A stretch of DNA of 64,000 nt from UBA6921 sp964532385 (GCA_964532385.1 CAZHHW010000001.1:37863-101862); one strand, 5' to 3'. Positions 26,035 through 34,973 are shown, counted from the first letter of the stretch. Numbers and translations are program-made. Notes: generated by a model not told the origin, from the sequence alone.

Positions 26035-27273
26035 GTGGCCAAAAAACTTTTGATTCGTTTTCCCCCGCTGTCCCCGGGTGCCGATCCGGCCCTGGTGGAT
26101 TGGATGCGGACCAGCGGCGACGGCGTGCAGGAAGATATCCGGCGAGGTTCGCTCGACGAGGTGGGCGCGCAGATTCATGGCAGCCGCGTGATCGTGCTGG
26201 TGCCCGGCATTGACGTTTTGTTGCTGAACGCGCAGGTGCCGACGCAAAATCGCCAGCGTTTGCTCAAGGCCATGCCGTTTCTGCTTGAAGAGCAGCTGGC
26301 CAGCGACATCGAAGACCTGCACTTCGCGCCCGGCGAACGGCGCGGCGACGGTACCGTGCCGTGCGCGGTGGTCGCGCGCGCGCGCATGGACGAGTGGCTG
26401 GCGCGTCTGCATGAATTCCATATCCAGCCGGATGTGCTGGCGGTGGACTTTCTCGCCCTGGCGTACGAGCCGGGGGTATGGACGTTGTACAAAGATGCCA
26501 ACGGCGTGTCGATGCGCAGCGGTTTGCAGTCGGGTCTGTTCGTGGAGCTGGACAATCTGGTGCCGATGCTGGAAGTCGCCTTCGAGCAGGCCGGTGCGCA
26601 ACGCCCGGCGCGTTTGCGGATCCTCGACGCCGACCCGCAAACCGCGCTGCCGGACCTTACCGCGCTTAACATCGAATTCACGCACGAACCCTACGACGCG
26701 CAGGCGTTTCTGCAACTGGCGCACGACATCGACCGCACCAATACCATCAATCTGTTGCAAGGCGACTACAGCCGCCGCGAACAAATGGGCAAGCTCTGGC
26801 GCCCCTGGCTGCCGGTGGCGGCGCTCGCCGGGGCCTTCATCGTGTTGCATTTGAGTCTGAGCGCGATGGATTACCTGCGTTATAAAAAACAGGTTCAAGA
26901 ACTTCAGGCCGGGATCGAGAAAGTGTATCTGGAGACCTTTCCGAACGAGAAGCGGGTACCGAATGCGAAGGTGCAGATGGAGCAGCACCTCAAAGAACTG
27001 CGCGGCGGCACTAAAGGCGGCGGCGCCGGGTTCCTCGGTTTGCTGGGTGCGACCGCAAACATATTAAAGAACACGCCGGGACTGGAATTGCGCAGCGTGC
27101 GTTACAAGGAAGGCAAGCTTGACATTGACATGACGGTGCGCGATTTGCAGATTCTGGATAAATTGAAACAGTTGCTCACGCAACAGGCTGCGGTGGATGT
27201 GGAGATTGTGTCGGCCAATGCGCGCGGTGACATTGTCGAGAGCCGCTTGCAAATACGGGGGCACGGTTCATGA
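26035..27273 (+). CDS. gspL: Type II secretion inner-membrane assembly protein GspL
   Basis: 412 residues from a GTG immediately after the gspK stop (TAAGTG). The N-terminal 250 residues are the cytoplasmic actin-like domain that recruits the GspE ATPase (RVIVLVPGIDVLLLNAQVPT, LLKAMPFLLEEQLASDIEDL). A single membrane helix follows (LPVAALAGAFIVLHLSLSAM), then a periplasmic ferredoxin-like domain (LDIDMTVRDLQILDKLKQLL). It partners GspM, encoded next with a 4-bp overlap. GspE is not in the window. Confidence 0.94.
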   Translation: MAKKLLIRFPPLSPGADPALVDWMRTSGDGVQEDIRRGSLDEVGAQIHGSRVIVLVPGIDVLLLNAQVPTQNRQRLLKAMPFLLEEQLASDIEDLHFAPGERRGDGTVPCAVVARARMDEWLARLHEFHIQPDVLAVDFLALAYEPGVWTLYKDANGVSMRSGLQSGLFVELDNLVPMLEVAFEQAGAQRPARLRILDADPQTALPDLTALNIEFTHEPYDAQAFLQLAHDIDRTNTINLLQGDYSRREQMGKLWRPWLPVAALAGAFIVLHLSLSAMDYLRYKKQVQELQAGIEKVYLETFPNEKRVPNAKVQMEQHLKELRGGTKGGGAGFLGLLGATANILKNTPGLELRSVRYKEGKLDIDMTVRDLQILDKLKQLLTQQAAVDVEIVSANARGDIVESRLQIRGHGS

Positions 27274-27764
27274 AAGCTTGGTTTGCGGAACTGCAACCGC
27301 GCGAGCGGACGATGGTCATTGCCGGCGCGATCGCGTTGGGCATCCTGATTTTTTACGCCGCCATTTGGGATCCCTTGACCAGCGGCGCGAGCAACAAGGC
27401 GGCCGCGGTGGAAGAGCAGCAGAAATTGCTGCAATGGATGCAAAAATCGGCGGAAGACGTGAAGCGTCTGCGCCCGGCCGGCGCCGTCACCGCGCAATTA
27501 CCGCCCGGGCAGAGTTTGCTGGGCGTGATCGACCAGACCTCGAAGGGCGCCAATCTGGGCGGAGCGGTCAAGCGCGTCAAACCCGAAGGTGAAAATAAAG
27601 TCAGCGTATGGCTGGAAGACGCGGGCTTCGACGACACCATGCAATGGCTCGAGAATTTGCATCGGACCTACGGCGTGGAAGTTGACAATATTGTGGTCGA
27701 CCGGAAGAACAATCCCGGCAAGGTGGATGCGCGCATTGAGTTCACCGGTGGTGCGCATGCGTAA
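27270..27764 (+). CDS. gspM: Type II secretion inner-membrane protein GspM
   Basis: 164 residues. A short cytoplasmic start (MKAWFAELQPRERTMVIAGA) leads to one membrane helix (IALGILIFYAAIWDPL). A periplasmic coiled part and a ferredoxin-like domain follow (LLGVIDQTSKGANLGGAV; NKVSVWLEDAGFDDTMQWLE; VEVDNIVVDRKNNPGKVDAR). It stabilises GspL. It overlaps gspL by 4 bp and gspN by 8 bp. Confidence 0.93.
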   Translation: MKAWFAELQPRERTMVIAGAIALGILIFYAAIWDPLTSGASNKAAAVEEQQKLLQWMQKSAEDVKRLRPAGAVTAQLPPGQSLLGVIDQTSKGANLGGAVKRVKPEGENKVSVWLEDAGFDDTMQWLENLHRTYGVEVDNIVVDRKNNPGKVDARIEFTGGAHA

Positions 27765-28560
27765 ATGGCAGATGGCCGCGCTGGGCGCGGGTCTATATCT
27801 GGTGTTTTTGATCGTGACGATTCCCGCGCCTCTGGCGTATGGCGTCGTCAAAAAGAAACTGGGCCCCGAAACGTCGCTTTTGCTGGGCAGCGTGTCCGGT
27901 ACCTTGTGGTCGGGACGCGCCTCGCCGGCCCTGATCGGCGGCCAGCGCGTCGATTCGCTGACCTGGAAAATTCAGCCGCTCGCCTTGCTCATCGGCCGGG
28001 TTCAGTCTCAGATCGAATTCCGCTACGGCGACAGTTATGGAAAAGCGCAGGCGGCGCGCGGGTTCACCGGAAAAATTTACGCTAAAGACATCGAGGCGCG
28101 TATCGATTTGCAACGCATGCGCTTGCTGTCGAAACTTTTACCACTGGGTATGGAAGGCTCGCTGTTAGTGAATATGAAGGAGCTCGATGTCGATCGCCGC
28201 TCGATCGTCAGCGCGGAGGGTGTGCTGGCCTGGGATGCGGCGGTCATTACGGTGCCGTCGCGTACCGAATTCGGCAATCTGCGCGTAACCGTCACCACGG
28301 ACAACGACGGTGTGAAAGCGGCTCTCACCGATGGGGGCGGGCCTTTACAGGCGGAAGGTTTATTTAACGTAACGCGCGAGGGCAATTACAAATTCACCGG
28401 GGCGTTCGCCGCGCGCGATCCCAATCAACGCATGCTGGTGCAAGGTTTGCAAATGCTCGGCCGCCAAGGTGCCGACGGGAAAGTCAGTATTGCGGCCAAC
28501 GGCGCCTTGGCGCAGCTGTTTGGTTATTTCGAAAAACCGGAAGCCGCGCCGGCCAAGTAG
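27757..28560 (+). CDS. gspN: Type II secretion protein GspN
   Basis: 267 residues from the ATG at 27757; a GTG at 27751 is possible. The frame continues upstream inside gspM, but that part is not the protein. An N-terminal membrane anchor (MAALGAGLYLVFLIVTIPA) is followed by a periplasmic beta-rich domain (LLLGSVSGTLWSGRASPALI, WKIQPLALLIGRVQSQIEF). GspN is found in only some type II systems and its role is unclear. It closes the operon; a strong GC palindrome follows 14 bp after the stop. Confidence 0.9.
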   Translation: MRKWQMAALGAGLYLVFLIVTIPAPLAYGVVKKKLGPETSLLLGSVSGTLWSGRASPALIGGQRVDSLTWKIQPLALLIGRVQSQIEFRYGDSYGKAQAARGFTGKIYAKDIEARIDLQRMRLLSKLLPLGMEGSLLVNMKELDVDRRSIVSAEGVLAWDAAVITVPSRTEFGNLRVTVTTDNDGVKAALTDGGGPLQAEGLFNVTREGNYKFTGAFAARDPNQRMLVQGLQMLGRQGADGKVSIAANGALAQLFGYFEKPEAAPAK

Positions 28561-28574
28561 TTTGAATAAATTCT

Positions 28575-28598
28575 CTCCCGCCGCCGCGGCGGCGGGAG
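28575..28598 (+). terminator. GC palindrome after gspN
   Basis: A perfect 24-bp palindrome with 12-bp arms (CTCCCGCCGCCG / CGGCGGCGGGAG), lying between the convergent gspN and the hypothetical gene at 28609. No T tract follows on the plus strand, so it is either a non-canonical terminator or one of the dispersed GC palindromes. Confidence 0.45.
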
Positions 28599-28608
28599 AA
28601 GGTTAAAA

Positions 28609-29001
28609 CTAAAAGTTATGCGACACGATATTGGTGTTGCCGGCGATGGTGACCTGGGTATAAAGATTGGACAGCTTTAAGCGCGCATAGATTTCGTCGG
28701 TACCCAGATCTTCATTCAGCAGACCTTCGCCTACCGTGGCTTCGAATGCGATATTCTCGGAAGCGCTGGGCGTGCCGTCCGGAAAAAATTTTGCGCTTGG
28801 AATGGTGTACAGGAAATCATCCGCGCCCGTCAGTCCCGAGTCGTCGCCCCATAACTGACACACCAGTTTGAATTGAAGACCCTGTTTCATCTGCGCCATT
28901 TCAAACGCGGTGAAATTGGCTTTGCAAGTGACCATGACTTTTGCCGACTTGGCGGTGTGATTGTGATTGATAGTCAAATTGCGGTGGGTGATCGTTGCCA
29001 T
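28609..29001 (-). CDS. Hypothetical beta-rich protein
   Basis: 130 residues, not recognised. No signal peptide or membrane segment. The alternating pattern suggests a beta sandwich: ITHRNLTINHNHTAKSAKVM, GLQFKLVCQLWGDD, IAFEATVGEGLLNE, YARLKLSNLYTQVTIAG. Clean frame, ATG start with a GGAGAA ahead of it on the minus strand. Convergent with gspN, with the GC palindrome between. It might be a stress or structural protein, but nothing in the sequence decides it. Confidence 0.6.
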   Translation of the reverse strand: MATITHRNLTINHNHTAKSAKVMVTCKANFTAFEMAQMKQGLQFKLVCQLWGDDSGLTGADDFLYTIPSAKFFPDGTPSASENIAFEATVGEGLLNEDLGTDEIYARLKLSNLYTQVTIAGNTNIVSHNF

Positions 29002-29240
29002 GAGACGTTCTCCTGTGTTGAGTGAATGTTTTAAAACACATACCCTCTCGCTGAACGCATCATTGTCGATATGCGAAGAAATGTTTCAATACGTACTTTC
29101 CCGATGGACGCACGCCGCCTGCACCAAGTAGGGCGCGTAATTCGCATCGGTCTGGATGCATCTATAAATTGTCTCGTCACGACCCCTAAATGCAAATACA
29201 CAACCTGGCGCGGCATTGAGTTCTGGTAACGGCAGAAAAT

Positions 29241-30086
29241 ATGTCCGCAGATCAACTTCGCCGGAGTGCCTGGTGTGTGCTGGGATCGTCTTTGGCGTTT
29301 GCGCTGATGGCCGCTCAGGTCAAGCATCTTTCGAACAGTATGCCGATCGAAATGATGGTGTTCTTTCGCAATTTATTCGGCTTGCTTGCGCTCACTCCGT
29401 TGCTATTGCACAGCGGCATGTCATTGCGAACCGGGAATCTGCGCTGGCATTTTAGCCGCGCTTTGTTCGGTTTGAGCGCGATGTATTGTTTCTTTTATGC
29501 ATTGGGCAAGTTGCCGCTCGCCGATGCCGTGCTGCTCACCTATACCGCCCCCATCTTTACGCCGCTGATTGCGTTGCTGTGGCTGCATGAGCGCGTCCCG
29601 GTCAATGTTCGCTGGGCGATAGCCGTGGGGTTCGCAGGCATTCTGTTAATTCTCAAGCCCGGGCACGATTTGTTTACTCCCGTCACCTTAGTGGGTGTGG
29701 CATCGGGTTTTTTCGCCGCCTTCGCGATGACCTCGATCCGGCGTATGGCGCAAACCGAACCCGCGCTGCGGATTGTGTTTTATTTTGCCGCGCTGGCCAC
29801 GGCAGTGTCGGCGCTGCCGTTGTTGTGGGTTTGGCACAAGGTGGCATGGGCCGATCTTGTGCCGCTCGCCGGGTTGGGTGTGCTTGCCAGCATCGGCCAG
29901 TTATTTTTAACCAAAGCCTATACGCTCGCTCCGGCGGCGCGCGTGGGCGCATTGACCTATGCAACGGTGGTGTTTGCAGCGCTGCTGGGCTGGATGTTCT
30001 GGGGCGAGACGCTCGACGGATTTTCATTCGCCGGCGCGTTGCTGGCCGCTGCCGGTGGCGCTATGGCGATACGGCGGTTTTTTTAG
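29241..30086 (+). CDS. DMT-superfamily (EamA) transporter
   Basis: 281 residues with ten membrane helices in two EamA repeats. The first repeat includes SLAFALMAAQVKHLSN, MVFFRNLFGLLALTPLLL and LADAVLLTYTAPIFTPLIAL; the second includes FFAAFAMTSIRRMAQ and ARVGALTYATVVFAALLGWM. This is the RhaT/YdcZ-type drug/metabolite exporter family. The substrate cannot be predicted. It overlaps the 3' end of the leftward membrane-protein gene by 4 bp, tail to tail. Confidence 0.9.
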   Translation: MSADQLRRSAWCVLGSSLAFALMAAQVKHLSNSMPIEMMVFFRNLFGLLALTPLLLHSGMSLRTGNLRWHFSRALFGLSAMYCFFYALGKLPLADAVLLTYTAPIFTPLIALLWLHERVPVNVRWAIAVGFAGILLILKPGHDLFTPVTLVGVASGFFAAFAMTSIRRMAQTEPALRIVFYFAALATAVSALPLLWVWHKVAWADLVPLAGLGVLASIGQLFLTKAYTLAPAARVGALTYATVVFAALLGWMFWGETLDGFSFAGALLAAAGGAMAIRRFF

Positions 30087-30868
30087 GCCGCCGGTGGTGC
30101 GGGACGGGTGCTTAAATACAGCAGCGAGCACAAGGTCATGCACAAGCGCGTGTATATGGTGTAGGTGGTCAGCGCCGACACCGCAAACAGGACCATCGGT
30201 ATGGCCAATACGATCAGGATGTGTTCGCCGATATTGCCGCCACCCCGAGCGTAACTGGTGAGCGCGACACCCAGGAAGATCATGGAGGCGGAAACCGCGC
30301 GGCTGGTGCGCCACAGGCGGAGTTGTTCCTGCAATTGTTCCAGGCTTGCGCCGGGCGCATTGAAAAAGAGATAGGTGCAAATGAAGGAATGCAGGCGGTT
30401 ATAGCGTCCGCGCTGTGCCAGCCAGCGCCCCGGTTTCCACCAGGACAACGGTGAATCATTAACGAATTGCTGGTAGTCGTCATCCAGCAGGTCGTGGTGA
30501 GTTCGCATCAAGTCACCGATCCAGGCGTAGTCCTTGCGTGCGAGCCAGCGTCTGAAGGCGAGGATTTCAAATACGGTGAAAAGCAACGGCGCGGTCAAAT
30601 CCAGCAGCAAACCGGTGCAGAAAATCAGGATCACCGACAGCGTCGCGATGATGGTGCTGAGCACCGGTTCCAGCAGCTTGTTGTCCGCAAACGGCGCGGT
30701 GACGCTGGCGAAGCGCTCCGCCCAGTGTTGCCAAAGTGAAATGACCTGTGGAAAGGTAATGTCAAGATTGGCTATTTGCAACGTCAGCAGCGTTGCAAAA
30801 ATAAACAGATTAAGCAGCAACACGCTGCCGGTAACGCCATAGTCCGTGAGCAGAGCAAACGGCTTCAT
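30083..30868 (-). CDS. Hypothetical multi-pass membrane protein
   Basis: 261 residues from the ATG at 30868; the frame opens at 31105, but that part is antisense-quality sequence overlapping the upstream small gene. Membrane segments: VTGSVLLLNLFIFATLLTL, LSTIIATLSVILIFCTGLLL, ASMIFLGVALTSYA and ILIVLAIPMVLFAVSALTTY. The cytoplasmic middle region contains DLMRTHHDLLDDDYQQFVND. Family not recognised. The start overlaps the stop of the upstream small gene (ATGA), so they are coupled. Confidence 0.68.
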   Translation of the reverse strand: MKPFALLTDYGVTGSVLLLNLFIFATLLTLQIANLDITFPQVISLWQHWAERFASVTAPFADNKLLEPVLSTIIATLSVILIFCTGLLLDLTAPLLFTVFEILAFRRWLARKDYAWIGDLMRTHHDLLDDDYQQFVNDSPLSWWKPGRWLAQRGRYNRLHSFICTYLFFNAPGASLEQLQEQLRLWRTSRAVSASMIFLGVALTSYARGGGNIGEHILIVLAIPMVLFAVSALTTYTIYTRLCMTLCSLLYLSTRPAPPAA

Positions 30869-31140
30869 CGTGCGGAGGGCCGCCGCATCCACCATATCGA
30901 CACGCCGCCGGCGATGCAGCCGATGATGTTGCCCAGGCCCGGCAACACGGTGCCCAGGGCCGCGCCGCCCAAACAGCCTGCGCTGGCGTCGATCCAGGTA
31001 TGCGTCTCGGCTTTTTGCGCTTCTCCCACAGGCAGCAGCGCCACCGCTGTGGGGTTGGGTGAATTGTCCATGGCCATAACGGCCGGGCTGCTGAGTAAGC
31101 AGCACATCAGAAAACAGGTATTTGCAGTCGCGGTATGCAT
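30865..31140 (-). CDS. Small exported glycine-rich protein
   Basis: 91 residues from the ATG at 31140; a TTG/GTG-type start at 31167 is also open. A signal peptide is likely (MHTATANTCFLMCCLLSSPA, then VMAMDNS). The mature part contains a Gly-rich hydrophobic stretch (GCLGGAALGTVLPGLGNIIG) ending WWMRRPSAR, like glycine-zipper segments of small envelope proteins. Function unknown; coupled to the membrane protein that follows. Confidence 0.6.
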   Translation of the reverse strand: MHTATANTCFLMCCLLSSPAVMAMDNSPNPTAVALLPVGEAQKAETHTWIDASAGCLGGAALGTVLPGLGNIIGCIAGGVSIWWMRRPSAR

Positions 31141-31313
31141 GAGCTGACTCCCTCGGGTGACAGGCATTTACGGCGACAGCAGGTTCGCCGGTTTTTTAGA
31201 TGTAGGTATTATAGCTGGTGAGTGCGCGGGCGAGAGTGGTCGAATCAGTGCTGCGCGCGGTGCGATATTCACCTTTGCCCGGGTGCCGCGCGTTTGAGCG
31301 TAGAATCCTGCCG

Positions 31314-32336
31314 ATGAAAACCCAGCCAACCTCCTTGACGCTGAACCTGGTGATCCCCGTGCTGTGTAATCCCGGGCTCGACGACGCGAGCGCAACGCAG
31401 CTTCCTGCCGCGGCGCCGGCGCTGGAGTTATTGTTAACGCGCGCGCAGCGCAGCGCGGCCGCGGCCGATCTGGATACGCTGCTGTGTCATTTGTTTGATG
31501 TCACGCTGCGGCCCGATGCCGACGTGCCCATCGCGCCCATCACCTGCATGATGGATTGCGGCGAAGCGCCGCAGGGTTATTGCCTGCGCGCGGACCCGGT
31601 GCATGCGGTGGCCGACCGCGATGTGTTGCGCGTGATGGAGCCCGGCGCATTACCGGTTTCGCTTGCCGAAGCGCAGGAGCTGGTCACGACATTAAATACC
31701 CACTTCGCGCAGGATGGCTTGCAGTTTATCGCGCCTCACCCCAACCGCTGGTATTTGATACTGCCGGCCGATCCGTCCCTGCGCACCCATCCGCTGGCGC
31801 ACATTGCGGGCGCATCGCTACACGACTATTTGCCGTTCGGTGAACACGGCAAGCGCTGGCATGGCATTCTCAATGAGATTCAAATGCTGCTGCACGACCA
31901 TCCGGTCAACACGGCGCGCGAGGCGCGCGGCGAACCGCCGGTCAACAGCGTATGGTTTTGGGGCGGTGGTTACCTGCCGCCGCTTGCGCAAAAAAAATGG
32001 ACCCAGGTGTGGAGCGATGCGATCGTGACACAAGGCTTAGCCAAGTTGTCGCAGGTGCCCAGCGTCAGCGTGCCCGGCAATGCCCAGCGCTGGCTGAATG
32101 CCGCGTCTGCGTCCGGAGATCATCTGCTGCTGCTGCCCGCCGTAACCTGCGCGGGTTTGGCAGCGCTGGATGCCCACTGGTTTGCGCCTTTGTATGACGC
32201 GTTAAAAAGCCGGCGCTTACAACGTCTGACGCTGCATCTTTTGAAGGGGGCAGCTTATCGTATTGATGCGGCGGCGCTTAGGCGCTGGTGGGTGCGGCGC
32301 CGGCCGCTTGCCGAGTTTTGCGCTGCGCTGTTGTGA
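31314..32336 (+). CDS. RpfE-like / COG4255 regulatory protein
   Basis: 340 residues from the ATG at 31314; an upstream in-frame start at 31218 is less likely. It contains LTLNLVIPVLCNPG at the N-terminus, PVHAVADRDVLRVMEPG, FIAPHPNRWYLILPADP, LLHDHPVNTAREARGEPPVN and SVWFWGGGYLPP. These are typical of the COG4255 'phosphoglycerate-mutase-like' family that includes Xanthomonas RpfE. Adjacency to recJ is also as in Xanthomonadaceae. Biochemical function is not established. recJ follows in the same direction after 50 bp. Confidence 0.78.
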   Translation: MKTQPTSLTLNLVIPVLCNPGLDDASATQLPAAAPALELLLTRAQRSAAAADLDTLLCHLFDVTLRPDADVPIAPITCMMDCGEAPQGYCLRADPVHAVADRDVLRVMEPGALPVSLAEAQELVTTLNTHFAQDGLQFIAPHPNRWYLILPADPSLRTHPLAHIAGASLHDYLPFGEHGKRWHGILNEIQMLLHDHPVNTAREARGEPPVNSVWFWGGGYLPPLAQKKWTQVWSDAIVTQGLAKLSQVPSVSVPGNAQRWLNAASASGDHLLLLPAVTCAGLAALDAHWFAPLYDALKSRRLQRLTLHLLKGAAYRIDAAALRRWWVRRRPLAEFCAALL

Positions 32337-32386
32337 ATGTCGAGACCAGAAATAAACATTAATCGCTTGTAAACAGGAGTCTTGTA

Positions 32387-34171
32387 GTGACAATTAATAT
32401 CCACCGCCGCCTCCCCGTTGCGCATCAGTTGCCCGGCGACTTGCATCCGGTGCTGGCGCGCATCTACGCCGCGCGCAGTGTGACCGCGCCTGCGCATCTG
32501 GAGCACGCGCTCGAACATCTTTTGCCGTATCACGGGTTGATGGGAATCGAGCAGGCGGCAATTCTGCTGGCCGAAGCCGTCATGGCCCAACAGCGGATTC
32601 TGATTCTCGGCGACTTCGACGCCGACGGCGCCACCAGTTGCGCGTTGGCGGTGCGTGCGTTGCGCCTGCTGGGTGCGGGCCAGGTCGACTATCTGGTGCC
32701 CAACCGTTTTGAATATGGTTATGGCCTGACCCCTGAGATCGTGGCGGTCGCCGCGCAGCGTCAACCCAGCTTGCTGATTACGGTCGACAATGGCATTTCC
32801 AGCGTGGAAGGCGTGCGCGCCGCGAAAGCCGCCGGCATGCGCGTGGTGGTGACCGATCACCATTTGCCGGGAGAGCAATTACCCGCTGCCGATGCCATCG
32901 TGAATCCCAATCAGCGCGGCGATAGCTTTGCGAGTAAAAATCTCGCCGGGGTGGGGGTGATTTTCTACGTGATGCTGGCGCTGCGGGCGCAACTGCGGGA
33001 ACGCGGCTGGTTCGCGCGACCGCCGGGGATGGCGGCAGGGCAGGAAACGCAGGAGCAGCAGTTTTCCCGTCAGTGCAAGCGGGACGAACCCAATCTTGCC
33101 CGCCTGCTCGATTTGGTAACACTCGGCACCGTCGCCGATGTGGTGCCGCTGGATTACAACAACCGCATTCTGGTTCAGCAAGGTCTGGCACGTTTGCGCC
33201 AGGGACAATGCTGCGCCGGAATTCGCGCCTTGCTGCAAGTGAGTCAGCGCCACTGCGCACGTGTGGTGGCCGCCGATCTTGCGTTTGCGGTGGCTCCGCG
33301 TCTCAATGCCGCCGGGCGGCTGGAGGACATGTCGCTGGGCATCGAATGCCTGCTCACCGACGATGAAGATCATGCCTTGGCACTTGCACAACGCCTCGAC
33401 GAACTCAATCGCGACCGCCGCGAAATCGAAACGCAAATGAAGGATCAGGCGTTGACGGCATTAAGCAGTTTGCAATTGCATGAAGACAACCGCGACATGC
33501 CGGTGGGGTTGTGCCTGTTCGATCCGCAATGGCATCAAGGCGTCATCGGGTTGCTGGCCGCGCGCGTGAAAGAAAAATTTCATCGCCCGGTGATCGCATT
33601 CGCGCCGTCGAGCCATGATGAGATCAAAGGCTCGGCGCGTTCGGTGGGCGGCTTACATATCCGCGATGCCTTGGACGCAGTGGCTGCCCGCCATCCCGGC
33701 CTGGTGCAAAAATTCGGCGGGCATGCGATGGCGGCGGGTCTTACGCTGCGCCGCGCGGATTATGAAGCGTTCAGCCGCGCGTTCGACCTCGAAGTGCGCC
33801 GTCATTTACAGCCCGCTGATCTGCACGGCGTGATTCACAGTGACGGCGAACTGCATCCCGATGATATGAATCTCGACCTGGCACATCTGTTGCGCTATGC
33901 CGCGCCTTGGGGGCAGGCTTTTCCCGAGCCGATGTTCGATGGCTCTTTTGAGCTGGTACAGCACCGCGTGGTCGGCACGCGGCATTTAAAAATGGTCCTG
34001 CGCGCGCCGGGACAAAAACGTGTGATCGATGCCATTGCTTTCAACACCAGTGCGGCGGCCTGGCCGGACACCACGCGCAGCGTCAACGCCGCATATCGAA
34101 TCGATATCAACGAATATCAAGGCAAGCAGAGCGTGCAGCTTATTGTCGAGCACGTGGAACCTGTGGTGTAG
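32387..34171 (+). CDS. recJ: Single-stranded-DNA-specific exonuclease RecJ
   Basis: 594 residues from a GTG preceded by AGGAG at 32375-32379. It degrades single-stranded DNA 5' to 3' in recombination and mismatch repair. DHH-family phosphoesterase motifs: ILGDFDADGATS (motif I, FDADG rather than the usual YDADG), DNGISSVEG, VTDHHLPGE (the DHH), NPNQRGDSFASKNLAGVGV and the DHHA1 motif QKFGGHAMAAGL. The length is typical of the family. A helical insert around residues 205-225 (PPGMAAGQETQEQQ) is a minor oddity. Confidence 0.96.
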   Translation: MTINIHRRLPVAHQLPGDLHPVLARIYAARSVTAPAHLEHALEHLLPYHGLMGIEQAAILLAEAVMAQQRILILGDFDADGATSCALAVRALRLLGAGQVDYLVPNRFEYGYGLTPEIVAVAAQRQPSLLITVDNGISSVEGVRAAKAAGMRVVVTDHHLPGEQLPAADAIVNPNQRGDSFASKNLAGVGVIFYVMLALRAQLRERGWFARPPGMAAGQETQEQQFSRQCKRDEPNLARLLDLVTLGTVADVVPLDYNNRILVQQGLARLRQGQCCAGIRALLQVSQRHCARVVAADLAFAVAPRLNAAGRLEDMSLGIECLLTDDEDHALALAQRLDELNRDRREIETQMKDQALTALSSLQLHEDNRDMPVGLCLFDPQWHQGVIGLLAARVKEKFHRPVIAFAPSSHDEIKGSARSVGGLHIRDALDAVAARHPGLVQKFGGHAMAAGLTLRRADYEAFSRAFDLEVRRHLQPADLHGVIHSDGELHPDDMNLDLAHLLRYAAPWGQAFPEPMFDGSFELVQHRVVGTRHLKMVLRAPGQKRVIDAIAFNTSAAAWPDTTRSVNAAYRIDINEYQGKQSVQLIVEHVEPVV

Positions 34172-34187
34172 TTTCGCACCGAACGGA

Positions 34188-34625
34188 TCATTTTTTGACT
34201 TCGTCGACCCAGCGCGTTAGCCGGTTGATGCGGGGGATGCGTTGCAGCGTTAAAAAAACAATGACCGAACCCACCGCAACCAGAATCAAGTCCAGGGCCA
34301 CGCCGCCGGTAAAGGTTTCAATCTTGGACTGGGCCAAGAAAATCAGCCCGAATGAGGCCATTACGCCGCCAAACCCGGCGCCGAGAATGTGAAAGGTAAA
34401 ATCCACCGTGGAGAGCTTCGGATGCGTAAAGTTTTTGAGCGCGACCGCATGGACCACGTTGTTATGCAATTCACCGCCGATCAATACCTCATCGCCCGCA
34501 TTCGCGGCGGTGGATAAATCGCGATGCAGGCGCACCGCCATTTCGCCCACGCGGCAGACCACGCGGCCTCTTTCATCGGCTGGCTTTAGATCGGCGACGA
34601 CACCGCGCACTAGTTTCAATTCCAC
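34188..34625 (-). CDS. Hypothetical membrane protein with N-terminal beta domain
   Basis: 145 residues from a GTG at 34625 with GGAGG five bases before it; the frame also opens at a TTG at 34649 without such a site. The N-terminal 75 residues look like a small beta barrel (VVADLKPADERGRVVCRVGE, EVLIGGELHNNVVHAVALKN). Two membrane helices follow (ILGAGFGGVMASFGLIFLAQ and VALDLILVAVGSVIVFLTLQ) and a basic tail. Not a known family to me. Convergent with recJ. Confidence 0.6.
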   Translation of the reverse strand: MELKLVRGVVADLKPADERGRVVCRVGEMAVRLHRDLSTAANAGDEVLIGGELHNNVVHAVALKNFTHPKLSTVDFTFHILGAGFGGVMASFGLIFLAQSKIETFTGGVALDLILVAVGSVIVFLTLQRIPRINRLTRWVDEVKK

Positions 34626-34973
34626 ATGAGCCTCCGTTAATTTAGTCAAAACATATTTCCAACATCTTGGTATTCCGGGTGAGTTTTCGATGAGCTATTG
34701 ATGAAGCGCCGATACTAACCGGTATTGGCAAAGTCACCGGGCATAAATCGTCTAAACAATGATCATGTCGCGCTTGTAACTTCACATATAATGTTAAGGC
34801 GTGGTTAAACGAAACATCTCAAACTGCCTGCTTTTAGATCATGGATAGGTATGGAAAAGGATTTCTACTCCCATAGTCGTGCGATAAATCCGCCCGAAAT
34901 TCGAGCAGTTCACACTCCAATTGGCAAAATCCCGGTACATTGCGTCACACCTTTTGAAAAAGAAGTAAGTGGC
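34626..34973. other. Regulatory gap ahead of the polysaccharide-type operon
   Basis: About 350 bp between divergent genes. A TATAAT at 34787-34792 is the only clear -10-like sequence; no good -35 is seen 17 bp before it. An in-frame ATG at 34851 would extend the glycosyltransferase by 41 residues with no hydrophobic or conserved content. No RNA gene or repeat was recognised. Confidence 0.4.

Noticed and set aside
30869..31105. N-terminal extension of the membrane protein at 30083-30868
   Set aside because: Arg/His/Gly-rich and without pattern; the same bases encode a signal-peptide protein in another frame, and the ATG at 30868 overlaps that gene's stop.
21840..34171. A GlyGly-CTERM substrate for the rhombosortase near its gene
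   Set aside because: No protein here ends with the Gly-rich segment, hydrophobic helix and basic tail.
34787..34792. TATAAT ahead of the polysaccharide-type operon as a full sigma-70 promoter
   Set aside because: Good -10 but no -35-like element at 16-18 bp; only kept as a note in the gap description.
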